64,000 bases of DNA from NCBI GenBank assembly GCA_938075415.1, contig CALJHC010000016.1, forward strand, positions 62,001-126,000. Reading direction: 5' to 3'. A model generated the notes under the pieces. The model saw only the letters and a program-made list of their open reading frames with translations. It was not told where the DNA came from and did no database searches. Both the position numbers and the translations under genes were made by a program. This stretch comes from an uncultured Rubripirellula sp. (GTDB lineage Bacteria; Planctomycetota; Planctomycetia; Pirellulales; Pirellulaceae). Positions 34,407 through 43,585 of the stretch are shown piece by piece (position 1 is the stretch's first letter; each line of letters starts with the position of its first letter).

Positions 34407-35177
34407 ATGTCCGGTCGAATAAAATTATTAATTTGCGAAGACGCAAAATCTACGTCGAGTGTTGTTGCGCAGTATTTCGCTGATGCGATGGTTCAGAATC
34501 CAAACATCGTCTTAGGATTAGCAACCGGTGGAACTCCCGTCCCTGTCTACGAAAAACTCGTGAGCAAATATCGAGCAGGTGATCTTAGTTTTTCGGAGGT
34601 TACCACTTTTAATCTGGATGAATATGTCGGATTGAACCCGGAACACTGTCAGAGCTATCGTTATTTCATGCAGGAAAATCTATTCGACCATGTTGATATT
34701 TCTGAGAAGCAAACTCATGTCCCGGATGGTGTGGCAGAAGATTTGAAGAGTGGTTGCCTGCATTACGAAGCAGCCATTGACCGCGCGGGTGGGATTGATT
34801 TGCAATTATTGGGAATTGGCGAAAATGGCCATATCGCCTTCAACGAACCGGGAGCTTCGGCAAGTAGCCGCACCAGTGTTGTTGATCTAACCAAGGAGAC
34901 GATCGCAGCAAACTCCCGCTTTTTTGAGGCAATCGGAGATGTTCCGAAAACGGCTGTGACGATGGGGATCGGCACGATCCTTGAATCAAAATCAATCGTT
35001 TTGATGGCGACCGGTGAGAACAAGGCAACGGCTTTGGCTCGGGCACTTGATTCCAATCCTGGACCTGATTCTCCGGCTTCCTATTTGTCTCAAGCCCGCG
35101 ATGTGACATTCATTATCGACCGTTCCGCTTCGCAGCATTTATCAGATGAAACTTTGAAAAAAGCTGATTGCATTTAG
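34407..35177 (+). CDS. nagB: Glucosamine-6-phosphate deaminase
   Basis: Converts glucosamine-6-phosphate to fructose-6-phosphate and ammonia, feeding amino-sugar carbon into glycolysis. 256 residues, usual for the family. LGLATGGTPVPVYEKL near residue 37 binds substrate phosphate; FNLDEYVGLNPEHCQSYRYFM near 68 contains the catalytic aspartate; and GIGENGHIAFNEPGAS near 133 contains the active-site Asp/Glu-His region. The C-terminal VTFIIDRSASQHL is less typical. It starts 4 bases after the HD phosphohydrolase gene. No nagA or transporter is adjacent, so the supply of amino sugars, perhaps from recycled wall or scavenged polysaccharide, is not evident. Confidence 0.93.
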   Translation: MSGRIKLLICEDAKSTSSVVAQYFADAMVQNPNIVLGLATGGTPVPVYEKLVSKYRAGDLSFSEVTTFNLDEYVGLNPEHCQSYRYFMQENLFDHVDISEKQTHVPDGVAEDLKSGCLHYEAAIDRAGGIDLQLLGIGENGHIAFNEPGASASSRTSVVDLTKETIAANSRFFEAIGDVPKTAVTMGIGTILESKSIVLMATGENKATALARALDSNPGPDSPASYLSQARDVTFIIDRSASQHLSDETLKKADCI

Positions 35178-35259
35178 TTAAAACATTCAGCCCGAAATGG
35201 AATGTCAAGTGGTGCAAACAGGTACCTTGTATTCAGTCTCAATATTTCATTGTCGAACC

Positions 35260-36702
35260 CTAGGTAAGAATTGAATCGATGACCTTCGCTGGCTCAACAC
35301 CGGTCAGTCTCATGTCCAAGCCTTGGTAGGGGTGAGTGAAGCGTTGGTGGTCAATGCCGAGTAAGTGAAGCATTGTGGCGTGCAGATCACGAACATGCAC
35401 AACGTCTTCGACGGCATGGTAACCAAGTTCATCAGTTGCCCCGTGGCTGTATCCACCTTTGACCCCTCCACCGGCAATCCACATTGAGAATCCTTTGATG
35501 TGGTGGTCACGACCAGCGCCTCCTTTACCTTGATACATCGGTGTGCGACCAAACTCTCCGCCCCAGACAATCAAGGTTTCGTCCAGCATTTTTCGTTGCT
35601 TCAGATCTTGAATTAATGCCCAAGTCGGTTGATCAGTCAAGCCACAGCACACCTTCATGTACTGCTTCAGACCGCCGTGATGATCCCAACCACGGTGATA
35701 CAGTTGGATGAATCGAACGCCACGTTCTGCAAGTCGGCGCGCCAGCAGGCAATTTGATGCATAAGATCCGTCTCCTGGTTTTGCGCCATACAAATCAAGT
35801 ACGTGTTGTGGTTCATCAGAAAAATCAGCCAGCTGAGGCACTGACTTTTGCATCCGGAATGCCATTTCGTAGGTGGCGATACGGGTCTCAATTTCAGGGT
35901 CTTGCGTCGTTGCGTAACGTCTTCGGTTTAATTCACCGATGGTATCGATGAGTTTTCTTTGTCGCGAATCCGTTACACCATTGGGAGGAGTCACATAGTT
36001 CACCGGTGGACCGCTGCCATTGAACTCAACACCTTGATAAAGACTCGGTAAAAACCCGGAGGACCATTGCCTGGATGCGATCGGCTGAGGGTTCCGCCCA
36101 CCAACACTTGTTAAGACAACAAAACCGGGTAGTTCTTTACTTTCACTGCCAAGTCCATAAGTTACCCATGAACCCATCGAGGGTCGGCCACTGATTGCGG
36201 TACCGGTGTTGAGAAAGGTATGAGCCGGGTCATGATTAATTTGTTCCGTGACCATTGATCGAATCACGCACAGGTCATCGGCCATTCTCTGGTGATAGGG
36301 AAGAAAATCACTGATCACCTGTCCGCTTTCACCGTAGCGACCAAATTTTGTTAACGGGCCCTGGCATTTCAATTCTTTGCCTTGCAATTGTGCAATGGGT
36401 TGTCCTGCTGTGTAGGACGCCGGCATTGCCAAGCCATCTTGTTTGGCTAGTTCCGGTTTTTCATCAAAGGTTTCCAAATGCGATGGTCCGCCTGCCATGC
36501 AAAGGAAGATGACACGCTTAACCTTGGGCGGAAAATTTGGAAGATCTGCTGACCGTGTCGGTGTCTCCCCCGACGTTGTCTTTTCTCCCAGCAGAGAATG
36601 ACATGCGACAGCACCCAAGCCGAACCCCGTGTTTCTGAGGATGCTACGTCTGGTGTGGTTTTCTGATTGGTGGTTGTATTGAATTGTCATTTTTTTCACC
36701 AT
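35260..36702 (-). CDS. DUF1501 protein (alkaline-phosphatase-like fold), Tat substrate
   Basis: About 480 residues. The N-terminus has a twin-arginine signal (RRSILRNTGFGLGAVACHSLLG). The body has VIFLCMAGGPSHLETFDEKP near residue 66, SGRPSMGSWVTYGLGSE near 170, ERGVRFIQLYHRGWDHHG near 325 and VWGGEFGRTPMYQG near 385, typical of DUF1501. The C-terminus VRDLHATMLHLLGIDHQRF is sulfatase-like. The start is the ATG at 36702, whose A is the last base of the upstream PSD1 stop codon (TGATG). DUF1501 and PSD1 pairs are hallmark planctomycete genes, thought to act outside the cytoplasm, possibly on polysaccharides; no reaction is established. Confidence 0.9.
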   Translation of the reverse strand: MVKKMTIQYNHQSENHTRRSILRNTGFGLGAVACHSLLGEKTTSGETPTRSADLPNFPPKVKRVIFLCMAGGPSHLETFDEKPELAKQDGLAMPASYTAGQPIAQLQGKELKCQGPLTKFGRYGESGQVISDFLPYHQRMADDLCVIRSMVTEQINHDPAHTFLNTGTAISGRPSMGSWVTYGLGSESKELPGFVVLTSVGGRNPQPIASRQWSSGFLPSLYQGVEFNGSGPPVNYVTPPNGVTDSRQRKLIDTIGELNRRRYATTQDPEIETRIATYEMAFRMQKSVPQLADFSDEPQHVLDLYGAKPGDGSYASNCLLARRLAERGVRFIQLYHRGWDHHGGLKQYMKVCCGLTDQPTWALIQDLKQRKMLDETLIVWGGEFGRTPMYQGKGGAGRDHHIKGFSMWIAGGGVKGGYSHGATDELGYHAVEDVVHVRDLHATMLHLLGIDHQRFTHPYQGLDMRLTGVEPAKVIDSILT

Positions 36703-39068
36703 CAATTCCGTGTTACCGTTTCATGCAGATTTAAAATCGCACGGGCGACACCCGTCCAAGAGGCGATTTCTGCAATCTGTTTTTGATTCGATACCGAGTC
36801 ACCTTGGATGGCCGCAACCAAGGTTGCAGCTTCGTCTGCATGTTTTGCGTAGTGATCACGTTGATCGTGTAATAATTCCTCCAGTATCGTCACTTCTTTG
36901 GAATCTGCTCTTCGTGCGGTTGCTAATTCAAATGCAAACTGAATCCGTTGCTTATCATCGTCCAGATATTCTCGTATGATTCGAGAGGCTAACGCCGCGG
37001 CTGCTTCAACCATCGATGCATCATTGAGCATCACTAAAGCTTCCAAGGGTGTATTAGAAACACTTCTTAGTGCGACACATTCTTCTCGACTGGGTGCATC
37101 CATCGCCTTCAACATTGGGTGCAAGAATTGTCTCTGCCAGTGGACATACAGTCCTCGGCGGTATTGATCCGATCCACGATCAGGTACATACACCCGTTTT
37201 GGGAAATTCAGATGGCGATAATATCCGGTGGGCTGATGAGGCTTGACGCTCTTGCCACCAAGCTCATGAGATATCAACTGACTGATTGATAAAGCCGCAT
37301 CCCGAACCAATTCGGCGGGTAGTCGATACCGAGATTGACGGGCAAACAAGAGGTTTCTCGGGTCTGATGAAACAGTCCCTGTTTCGATGTGAGAGCTTTG
37401 ACGGTAGGAACGGGTGAGTGCTAAACGACGAAGGAAGCGTTTTGTGCTCCATTGCGTCTCATTGAGAAAGTTCGCGAGATGATCCAGTAAATCTGGGTGA
37501 TTTGGCGGTTCACCTTGCCCTCCAAAATCTGCAAGTGACGGACTGATGCCTTGACCGTACATCATTTGCCAGTAACGGTTCGCGAAAACACGAGCGGTGA
37601 GCTGACCGATTCCATCATCACGGTCGAATAACCAATTTGCCAAATCCAGGCGATTTGCACGGTCACGGTCACTTTGAATTTGTGGCAGAAACTCGGGTAC
37701 CTCTGGCATGACTAAAGGACCACTTTTATCCAACCAATCACCTCGTGGTAAAATGCGAATGGACCTAGCTGATTTGGTTTTGGTGACCATCGTGAGTCTT
37801 TTCTGATTCAAAAGCCTCTGACGCTCCGCTGTCAACGACAAGTGTTTTTCTGTCAGTTTGTTCTCGATGCCTCTCTCTTCGTCGTTTGATTCGATCTTGG
37901 CGATTTCTGCGTTCAACTGATCGACGCGCGCCTGTTGCCAAGGAGCGAGCACACTGATTTCAGGTGGACGTTTTGTAGGTAATGAATTACTGCCTACAGC
38001 GAAATGGTCCTCTTCATCGATGTCAGCGAAAAATGCTACGAGTGAGTAGAAATCCTTGATCGTGTAAGGATCGTATTTGTGATCGTGGCATTGAGCGCAG
38101 CCAATCGTTGCCCCCATCCAGACGTTAGAAAAATTTCGAATTCGGTCAGCTGCGTAAATGGAGAGATATTCATCGACCTGCACCCCACCCTCGTGAGACG
38201 TTTGCAGCAATCGGTTGTATCCCGATGCGATTTCGTCATCAATAGAGGCATTGGGTAACAAATCCCCAGCGATTTGTTGTGTTGAGAATTGATTAATTGG
38301 CCGATCTTGGACCAACGAATCAATCACATAATCTCTATACGGACTTATGTTGTGATCTTGATCGCCGTGGTAACCAACGGTGTCTGCATAACGCACGAGA
38401 TCAAGCCATTGGATTGCCATACGTTCACCGTATGCGGGTGATGCAAGTAAGCGGTCAACCAACTTGCGGTAGGCGGTTGGATGTTCATCATTGACGAATC
38501 GATCAATCTCTTCGAGGGTCGGAGGTAAACCGGTTAGGTCAAGTGTCAATCTTCGAATCAAAGTCCGCCGATCAGCCTCCATTGCAGGTTTCAGGGAATC
38601 GTTTTTGTGCCTGGTGCGAAGGTAGTCATCAATGGGATCTTTCGACCAATTTCCGAAATGCTGAGACGGTTTCTCTTGTTTGGTTTTTTGATAAGACCAG
38701 TGTGTTTCATATTGTGCTCCGAGATCGATCCATTTCGCGATCAGGTTAATCTGCGCATCAGTGAGGATTTTCCCACTATCGGGCGGTGGCATCAAAAGTT
38801 CAGGGTCGCCCGAGCTAATCCTCAAGAACAGATCGCTGTTTTGATGACGGTTTGGAGTGATAACCTGATGAGCCGATGCTTCATCATCGAGTCGCAAATC
38901 TGCCTTCCGATTTAACGAATCAGGGCCGTGGCAAGCAAAGCATGCATTAGACAGAATCGGTCGGATTTGTTGATTGAAATCAATCGTTTCATCTGCTGAT
39001 GCGGATGTCATTAGCAGCCCCAAAAAAAACGTGAACGCAGTGCTGGCTAAATTAGGTTTCATAGACAT
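36702..39068 (-). CDS. PSD1 protein with planctomycete cytochrome c domain, DUF1549 and DUF1553
   Basis: 788 residues with a signal peptide (FTFFLGLLMTSASA). A haem-binding C-type motif CFACHG is near residue 43 within the planctomycete cytochrome c domain. DUF1549 follows around residues 145-350 (LIRRLTLDLTGLPPTLEEIDRF; a second CAQCHDHKYDPYTIKDF near 325). DUF1553 extends from about 465 to 740 (RANRLDLANWLFDRDDGIG; MMYGQGISPSLADFGGQG). The protein is presumably periplasmic and carries haem; the reaction is unknown. It is the first gene of a two-gene unit with the DUF1501 gene, whose start overlaps its stop by one base. Confidence 0.92.
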   Translation of the reverse strand: MSMKPNLASTAFTFFLGLLMTSASADETIDFNQQIRPILSNACFACHGPDSLNRKADLRLDDEASAHQVITPNRHQNSDLFLRISSGDPELLMPPPDSGKILTDAQINLIAKWIDLGAQYETHWSYQKTKQEKPSQHFGNWSKDPIDDYLRTRHKNDSLKPAMEADRRTLIRRLTLDLTGLPPTLEEIDRFVNDEHPTAYRKLVDRLLASPAYGERMAIQWLDLVRYADTVGYHGDQDHNISPYRDYVIDSLVQDRPINQFSTQQIAGDLLPNASIDDEIASGYNRLLQTSHEGGVQVDEYLSIYAADRIRNFSNVWMGATIGCAQCHDHKYDPYTIKDFYSLVAFFADIDEEDHFAVGSNSLPTKRPPEISVLAPWQQARVDQLNAEIAKIESNDEERGIENKLTEKHLSLTAERQRLLNQKRLTMVTKTKSARSIRILPRGDWLDKSGPLVMPEVPEFLPQIQSDRDRANRLDLANWLFDRDDGIGQLTARVFANRYWQMMYGQGISPSLADFGGQGEPPNHPDLLDHLANFLNETQWSTKRFLRRLALTRSYRQSSHIETGTVSSDPRNLLFARQSRYRLPAELVRDAALSISQLISHELGGKSVKPHQPTGYYRHLNFPKRVYVPDRGSDQYRRGLYVHWQRQFLHPMLKAMDAPSREECVALRSVSNTPLEALVMLNDASMVEAAAALASRIIREYLDDDKQRIQFAFELATARRADSKEVTILEELLHDQRDHYAKHADEAATLVAAIQGDSVSNQKQIAEIASWTGVARAILNLHETVTRN

Positions 39069-39580
39069 TCTGGAGGTGCAAGCGTGTGTTGCGTTGAGCT
39101 AGAAACAAAGATTGATAAAACCAAGTGAATTGTTCATGGTTTGATTTCGATCTTATCTTACAGCGTATTTAGGTCGCGGGGTAAACGTATGATCTGTCAG
39201 TTAAGGCCCACTCGCATGTTCCGACGATGAATCAAAATGCATTCAGAAAATTCACCATACTTTTTAAATTCCTCCATCGCGATCAAATTAATTAAAAAAT
39301 TGGTGACGTTACCTGTCTGATGGGCATGTAATCACGCAGGTTATCGTGAGACGAACCGGATTGTTGTTGCTAACAAATCATCATGAGGTCTCAATAACAA
39401 AACACGTTGCCCTGCTTGGTCTCAACCACTTTGGTTAACTCAGAAGAGAAAGGAGTTTTCAAGATCGGCGACCTAGCGTCTCACCGATTCGCTGATTAAT
39501 AAAATTCTTGCTCGGAAAGTGAATTGACTGGCACCACTGTCAAGGTTGTTGATGATCAAGCAATCTCATGCTTGAAGTTA
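39069..39580. other. 512-base intergenic region, mostly unexplained
   Basis: This lies between the start of the PSD1 gene and the stop of a methyltransferase gene, both on the minus strand. It is AT-rich in its middle (around 39260-39300) and presumably carries the promoter of the PSD1-DUF1501 pair. A small inverted repeat, CAAGCA/TGCTTG (39557-39574), lies just past the methyltransferase stop and could be a weak terminator. I see no convincing gene, RNA or repeat. Confidence 0.4.
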
Positions 39581-40159
39581 TTAACGAGTGCATCGATAAA
39601 CAAATGCCGGTGGTAAGTTTTTCCAAATGGTTGGACTGCGTTCAACGGTTGAGAAAATGGAACGCAGTCGCCGAGCAAAACGCTGCCCAGCAGGCATGGC
39701 TAGGCCCTGCCAATACGCAAAGGTGGCAAACTGTCCGCCTGGCTTCAGAACATCAAGCATCGTTTCCATGATCTCCGTCTGTAATTCCCCTGAAAAAGCT
39801 GCCCAGGGAAGCCCAGAGATGACAGCGTCAACGGTTTCAATGGACTGCTTCTCGCAGAGTGCTTTTACGTTGGTAACGCTATCTTGGTAAACTCTTGCAT
39901 CAGGGCATCGATTTCGGGTTGCGGCTGCCATTTGTTCGCACTGTTCAATCGCGAAAAAGGTTGTTCCTGTTTTTATTTTTCCTAACACGGCCTCTGTGAA
40001 TACGCCGGTGCCCGGTCCAAATTCGACCGCATTTTCGATCGTATTCCAGTCAAAAGATTCAACCATGGCACGAACTAATCCCGGTCCGCTTGGCGCAATC
40101 GCACCCACTTGCGTGGGTTGTCGTAGAAAGCTCTTGAGAAAAGTTGTTTTTTCACCCAC
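39581..40159 (-). CDS. Class I SAM-dependent methyltransferase, phospholipid methyltransferase-like
   Basis: 192 residues. FLKSFLRQPTQVGAIAPSG near residue 7 is the typical N-terminus of the PmtA-like/rRNA-adenine-methylase-fold family. The SAM-binding motif I is NAVEFGPGTGVFTEAVL near 42; FFAIEQCEQMAAATRNRCP follows as motif II; ISGLPWAAFSGEL near 112 is motif IV. Relatives N-methylate phosphatidylethanolamine, but many homologues are uncharacterised, so substrate assignment is tentative. It is transcribed divergently from the exbD operon. Confidence 0.8.
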   Translation of the reverse strand: MGEKTTFLKSFLRQPTQVGAIAPSGPGLVRAMVESFDWNTIENAVEFGPGTGVFTEAVLGKIKTGTTFFAIEQCEQMAAATRNRCPDARVYQDSVTNVKALCEKQSIETVDAVISGLPWAAFSGELQTEIMETMLDVLKPGGQFATFAYWQGLAMPAGQRFARRLRSIFSTVERSPTIWKNLPPAFVYRCTR

Positions 40160-40280
40160 GATAGATATCCGAAGAATCTGAAAAAAATGGTGTATAACGT
40201 TTTTTTTACCCGAACAAGTGATGCTACAGATTGGCTGTGGCGCAGAGATAATGCAAGGGTGAGAGGGGCAGGATAGGAAA

Positions 40281-40703
40281 ATGCGTATTCCAGATCAAAG
40301 TTCCCGAAATTCCATGGGCGCCAATATGACGCCGATGATTGACGTAGTCTTCTTGTTGATCATCTTTTTTCTCGTTTCAAGCCATTTGGCAAGGCAAGAG
40401 AATCACTTTCCATTGGATTTGCCAACCGCGAAAAGTTTCGCACCTTTTGATCCTGAGCGAACAGCGCTAACCATTAGTGTTGATCGTGAGACGAACCTCC
40501 GCATTGCTGGCCGAGTGGTGAAGGTTGAGGAACTTGGTCAGGTTTTTGGAGAAGTAATTCGGGAACGTGGTGCTGCCGCAGCGCTGAGAATTCGAACCGA
40601 TAACGCAGTCCAATATCGTTACGTGGAGCCCATTTTGAGAGCAGCGGCTCTTGCCGGTATTGCCGATGCAACCATTGCAGTCCAGGAGTCAAACGAATCA
40701 TGA
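40281..40703 (+). CDS. exbD: ExbD/TolR-family proton-channel subunit (first copy)
   Basis: 140 residues. The N-terminal MTPMIDVVFLLIIFFLVSS membrane helix carries the conserved aspartate that conducts protons in ExbD/TolR/MotB-type motors. A periplasmic alpha/beta domain follows (IRTDNAVQYRYVEPILRAAALAGI). It overlaps a second exbD-like gene by four bases, so the two are co-translated and could form a heterodimeric plug-and-stator pair. The ExbB/TolQ partner that assembles with such subunits is not adjacent; a minus-strand methyltransferase gene lies upstream instead. Confidence 0.9.
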   Translation: MRIPDQSSRNSMGANMTPMIDVVFLLIIFFLVSSHLARQENHFPLDLPTAKSFAPFDPERTALTISVDRETNLRIAGRVVKVEELGQVFGEVIRERGAAAALRIRTDNAVQYRYVEPILRAAALAGIADATIAVQESNES

Positions 40704-41146
40704 AGCTACCCAGTCATGTTCGCAGCGCCTCGATCGAGTTAAAAATGACGCCGATGATCGATGTTGTTTTTTTACTTCTGGTTTTTTTCCTATGGACCAG
40801 TAGCTTTGATTTACCGGAGTTTGATTTACCAAGCGCGATTGCCACGCCTCCAAAAGGTGGCTTAGAAAGTGATCAAGCCCCTTTGAATGTTGAGGCGTAT
40901 GATGAAATCATCATACGCCTACGTTCTCAAGAGGCCAATTTAGAAATCCAATTCAATGGTGAGCCAATGGAATCACTGGATCAGTTGGCGGAAAGACTCA
41001 GCGCCATCCTTGAGCTAGGAGTTCAGCCACCGGTGATCATCGATCCTCATGAAGATCTCACCATGAACATTGCAGTTCGTGTTTATGACTTGGCTAGATT
41101 TGCGGGTGCAGATCGCGTCTTGTTTGCCGCGAGAATGGATCCTTAA
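40700..41146 (+). CDS. exbD: ExbD/TolR-family proton-channel subunit (second copy)
   Basis: 148 residues with the same IELKMTPMIDVVFLLLVFFLW helix and conserved Asp near residue 20. The periplasmic part (QAPLNVEAYDEIIIRLRSQ) differs clearly from the first copy, so this is not a recent duplication. It overlaps the first copy by four bases, and its TAA stop abuts the ATG of the 796-residue TPR protein with no gap. All three are therefore one transcription unit. The coding sequence contains a striking perfect inverted repeat, listed separately. Confidence 0.9.
   Translation: MKLPSHVRSASIELKMTPMIDVVFLLLVFFLWTSSFDLPEFDLPSAIATPPKGGLESDQAPLNVEAYDEIIIRLRSQEANLEIQFNGEPMESLDQLAERLSAILELGVQPPVIIDPHEDLTMNIAVRVYDLARFAGADRVLFAARMDP
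40893..40920. repeat. Perfect 13-bp inverted repeat with 2-base centre inside exbD copy 2
   Basis: AGGCGTATGATGA (40893-40905) and TCATCATACGCCT (40908-40920) are exact inverted arms separated by AA, in the middle of a coding sequence. The RNA would form a stem of at least 12 pairs with a small loop. Coding sequence rarely holds such symmetry by chance. Possible roles are an mRNA hairpin controlling relative synthesis of downstream genes, or a DNA-level cruciform or binding site. Confidence 0.75.
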
Positions 41147-43537
41147 ATGGTGTTTCGAATCGCCTTGTTTATCCTTGTCGCCGGTCACGGCGATTACATT
41201 CGACACACCTGTGCCCAAGGCATGAAAGGTCAATCATTTCAATGGCTGGTTGGTAGGAGTACCGATGACGGAGATCTGGACTTGGTCAGAGCGTTGGTGC
41301 AAAGACAAAGATTCGATGATGCACTCGCGATTTGCTTAGGAAAAAGCCAGGAATTTCCAACAACAAGTGATCCGGCCGCAAAATGGTCGATCGAGTATTC
41401 GCGAGTACTAACTGCCCAGCAATTAAACCAAGAAGTCTTTGATGAGGAGGAAGTCAATTTGGCGATCCGCCCCATCAGTAAAATTCTTGAGGCTTACCCG
41501 AACCACGACCGCCGTTTTTTTCTGTTGGCACAGATTTATCAAACACGGAAGGATGCCGCTTTACATCTGATATCACGATCGGTGGTTCTTCCATCCAATG
41601 CGTTGCTGCGTGACCATGCAACAAGATTTACGCTTAACGTAACGCAGGAGATTGAAAAGCTGCAATCCTCGATCGGTGAACAGCGAACGCTCTTGAATTC
41701 AGAGAACACGGAGCGATCCCGGCAATTACTCGGCGAATTACAAAGGCTGCAGCAGGAACTCGTTGTCGCAATTGTCTCACTTTCCCTTCTGCAGACCGAT
41801 TTGTTGACCCCAGGTAGCGACGATTTTATTGGTGCGGCGTCGCGATCGGAAAAACTTGCGGTAGAGGCATCCGGGATTCTGCCCACAGGAACAAAAGCGC
41901 GACGTGAAATTGAGCGATTGCGTCTTGAAGCTTTGCTGCGAATGGAGCAGTACGCAAAAGCCGAATCGATATTCAAATTATTAAGATTATCGATCGCCGA
42001 GCAGGAAACGGGAAAGTGGACTGCTTTCCGTGTTCGATTGCATTTGGAACAGAAACGGACAAACGTTGCCCAAAAGGAACTGGAGTCTTTTTATCGACGG
42101 CCGATCACTGAGGTCCTTGCATCCAGTACCAACCAATCTCGTTTGTCCCTTGAAACCGACCTAGCGTTGTTGCGTTTTTTCCTGAGTCGAACTTCAAGTC
42201 AAGATGTTGCTAATTGCTTGCGGTGGATTGAGCGCCGCAATGGTCCTTACGCTCGTCGCCGAGCAGATGCTCTCGCACTCGATGTCTTTCGAGATGCTGA
42301 GGATGGTGATTCCATGAATCAAAGTCCGCAATTAATAGCTGCGAGAGGTCAGGAATACATCCGAGAGGGTAGTTTGCGAACGGGTGCAGAATTGTTGGCT
42401 GCGGCGGCAGTGATGAAGGGGCCCGATGACCAAGCTTTGCTGTACGCAGCTCAATCGGCAGCAAGTTTTTTGAAAATTGGGTCGAACGAGCTTGCACACG
42501 GTGTATTGGCGAGGGCGTCGATTGCACATCCCAACGTCAAGACCGCCGCTGCAATGCACCTTCAGTCTGCAGTGATCCAAGCTGAATCAGATCCGCAATC
42601 GGTTGATGAAATTGAATCGAGACTAGTGGAAAATTTGCGGACGTGGCCAACTTCTGAAACCTCTAACCGTGCAAGATTGTGGTTGAAAAAAATCATGACG
42701 GCGGATCATCGTCTACTTGATGTGGCTCGATTGATGACAGATCTGCAATCGAATCAGCTGACCCCCAAGTCGGTTGAAGCAATGGCTATCGCGTGGCGGG
42801 AGGTTTTTCGTGATGAAAGCCTGGTTGGCTCCGAAGTTTCAGAACAATTTCTCAGTTCCTTCCGTGAGATTGCTGACGAGCCTTCAGTGCAAAAAGTGTA
42901 TACAAAACTTGCTTTGCTCTTATTAAATGCGAAACAGTTAAATCAACTTGATACTTCGTCGGTGAAATTCAAGGCAGGGGATTTTGAAAATGCTGTTCTG
43001 CGGACGCGTCGTGATCATGTGCGAGTTACGGGGCTGGAATCACCGCCGGCGGGTTGGTTGAATGATTTTTGGATTCAGGACCTAGTGGTTTGCTTACTAA
43101 AAGATGCCCAGAAGCATTCAACCATCAGGAAATTTGTCGCCGGTGAAATTTTGTCGTGGAATGACGTGGAATTGACACCGAGGCAAAGGGCGCGATGCCT
43201 TTTGTGGACCGAGGAATTTTCGCAGGCTCTCGCGGCGATTGACCAGTGGATTGAGATGGGTATCAATGACGCGGGTCGGATTGAATCCGCTGCGACACTT
43301 TTGAGCGCAAGTGACAATCAGCTGGCTAATGACAAAGCTGCGATATTATGGGACCAGTTGGCTTCTGGTATGCAACGCGGAGGATCGAAGTGGCATCAAG
43401 CGAAAATTGCCCGCATCGCTGCTCTTCGAGCCGCCGGGAAACTTGATGAGTCGGCACGCCTCGCGAAATATTTATTACTCACGGCACCCGGGTTAAATCC
43501 GGTATTACGTCAGGCTTACGAGGAAGCGTCCAAGTGA
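41147..43537 (+). CDS. Large secreted tetratricopeptide-like protein of the exbD operon
   Basis: 796 residues with an N-terminal hydrophobic signal (MVFRIALFILVAGHGDYI). The body is almost entirely helical and shows repeated TPR-like blocks, such as ALVQRQRFDDALAICLGKS near residue 48, ALLRMEQYAKAESIFKLLRL near 265 and SLRTGAELLAAAAVMKGPD near 405. The start ATG follows the exbD stop directly. TPR proteins coupled to ExbD modules often link energised transport or envelope organisation; the cargo here is unknown. The last segment (LDESARLAKYLLLTAPGL) also reads as a repeat. Confidence 0.82.
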   Translation: MVFRIALFILVAGHGDYIRHTCAQGMKGQSFQWLVGRSTDDGDLDLVRALVQRQRFDDALAICLGKSQEFPTTSDPAAKWSIEYSRVLTAQQLNQEVFDEEEVNLAIRPISKILEAYPNHDRRFFLLAQIYQTRKDAALHLISRSVVLPSNALLRDHATRFTLNVTQEIEKLQSSIGEQRTLLNSENTERSRQLLGELQRLQQELVVAIVSLSLLQTDLLTPGSDDFIGAASRSEKLAVEASGILPTGTKARREIERLRLEALLRMEQYAKAESIFKLLRLSIAEQETGKWTAFRVRLHLEQKRTNVAQKELESFYRRPITEVLASSTNQSRLSLETDLALLRFFLSRTSSQDVANCLRWIERRNGPYARRRADALALDVFRDAEDGDSMNQSPQLIAARGQEYIREGSLRTGAELLAAAAVMKGPDDQALLYAAQSAASFLKIGSNELAHGVLARASIAHPNVKTAAAMHLQSAVIQAESDPQSVDEIESRLVENLRTWPTSETSNRARLWLKKIMTADHRLLDVARLMTDLQSNQLTPKSVEAMAIAWREVFRDESLVGSEVSEQFLSSFREIADEPSVQKVYTKLALLLLNAKQLNQLDTSSVKFKAGDFENAVLRTRRDHVRVTGLESPPAGWLNDFWIQDLVVCLLKDAQKHSTIRKFVAGEILSWNDVELTPRQRARCLLWTEEFSQALAAIDQWIEMGINDAGRIESAATLLSASDNQLANDKAAILWDQLASGMQRGGSKWHQAKIARIAALRAAGKLDESARLAKYLLLTAPGLNPVLRQAYEEASK

Positions 43538-43585
43538 TGTGTTAACAGCGAATCTATTGAGGGCGAGATTGAATGAGATGCGGTA

